The notes beneath the pieces are model-generated. The model was given only the letters and a program-made list of their open reading frames with translations. It did not search any database and was not told the origin of the DNA. 64,000 bases of DNA from Stictocephala bisonia (taxonomy: Eukaryota; Arthropoda; Insecta; Hemiptera; Membracidae): assembly GCA_035578905.1 (NCBI GenBank), contig JAQJVL010000673.1, forward strand, positions 1 to 64,000. Reading direction: 5' to 3'. Of this stretch, positions 63,554-64,000 are shown in pieces (the first letter of the stretch is position 1; every line of letters begins with the position of its first letter). Made by a program: the position numbers and the translations under genes.

Positions 63554-64000
63554 TCAAAACCTTGAAATATTAATAGATTACGAAACCTTACGAACTTTAT
63601 TCTTAACAATGTTTATTATTGTTGGAATTAGTAATGCAAATTAATTGTTACAAGTAAATTTGTACTTATAGATAATTTTACAACAATGATTTTTTATACC
63701 ATCAAGGCAATTATTGCCCGTATTGCCCGAAACTGTTGATATTACTGTACTCACGGCTTACAAAATTTATTAGTGGCTTGTATTATTTGATTATGTACAT
63801 AAATACATATTAATGGGATTTCGGTGTTTTTTTTTTGCATACCATTTTATCAAATTAACAAGTATAACAACACCAACTAACAAGCTTTATTAATTCAAAT
63901 GTGAATTTCTGTTGCTATAATTTTCATATTAAATGAGTTTTATTTGGGTGGGAGGCAGTAATTTTTTGTAGGGAGGATTATTTTAACAGAATTCTTTGAA
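63554..64000. other. AT-rich DNA to the window edge
   Basis: Nothing recognised. Confidence 0.5.

Overview
The window reads as insect nuclear DNA. It is AT-rich, has spliced genes with multi-kilobase introns, and is saturated with insect-type transposable elements: non-LTR retrotransposons, piggyBac, hAT, mariner and pogo elements, a tRNA-derived SINE and foldback elements. There is no bacterial gene organisation. The TE mix and large introns would fit a large-genome hemipteran such as a leafhopper, but the order cannot be proven from this window.

Two host genes are recognisable. (1) Cereblon (CRBN), the substrate receptor of a CUL4-DDB1 E3 ligase, lies on the minus strand from the ATG at 50944 to the stop at 14434. 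I can place nine coding exons whose phases all join. They give a 445-residue protein, about the length of human CRBN, with a Lon-N-like domain, a CULT domain, both zinc CxxC pairs and the three-Trp pocket. (2) twisted gastrulation (tsg), a secreted BMP-binding protein, lies on the plus strand with three coding exons between 59459 and 62269. Its C-terminal end is unresolved. The two genes are divergently arranged, about 8.5 kb apart.

Layout. 1-9263: stacked non-LTR (LINE) copies, including a 4.6 kb RNase H-bearing LINE (4508-9082) with a clear target-site duplication, itself split by a small retroposed insert. 9264-14433: a piggyBac-derived element, a foldback hairpin, and a perfectly folded mariner palindrome nested in another inverted-repeat element, then quiet AT-rich DNA to the 3' end of CRBN. 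14434-50944: CRBN, whose introns hold most of the other elements. Intron 8 has a hAT-type element with a nested long repeat. Intron 7 is almost entirely a 7.8 kb hAT-bounded nest holding a LINE, a broken piggyBac and a pogo-type element. Intron 5 has a hairpin element flanked by inverted 36-bp minisatellites, and intron 4 a large palindrome. Intron 3 has a six-copy 74-bp array that copies the exon 3 splice donor. Introns 2 and 1 have more LINE, piggyBac and gag-like debris and a 1.9 kb inverted repeat. 50945-59458: intergenic, with a hAT MITE inside a SINE, LINE fragments and a fourth copy of the long AT-rich repeat. 59459-64000: tsg, a foldback-like repeat in its last intron, and a repeat with a recurring 14-mer downstream.

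The most unusual feature is the 74-bp tandem array at 39281-39720. It has multiplied the end of CRBN exon 3 together with its 5' splice site, so the transcript carries five extra donor-like sites. Most other coding signal outside CRBN and tsg is broken transposon sequence.
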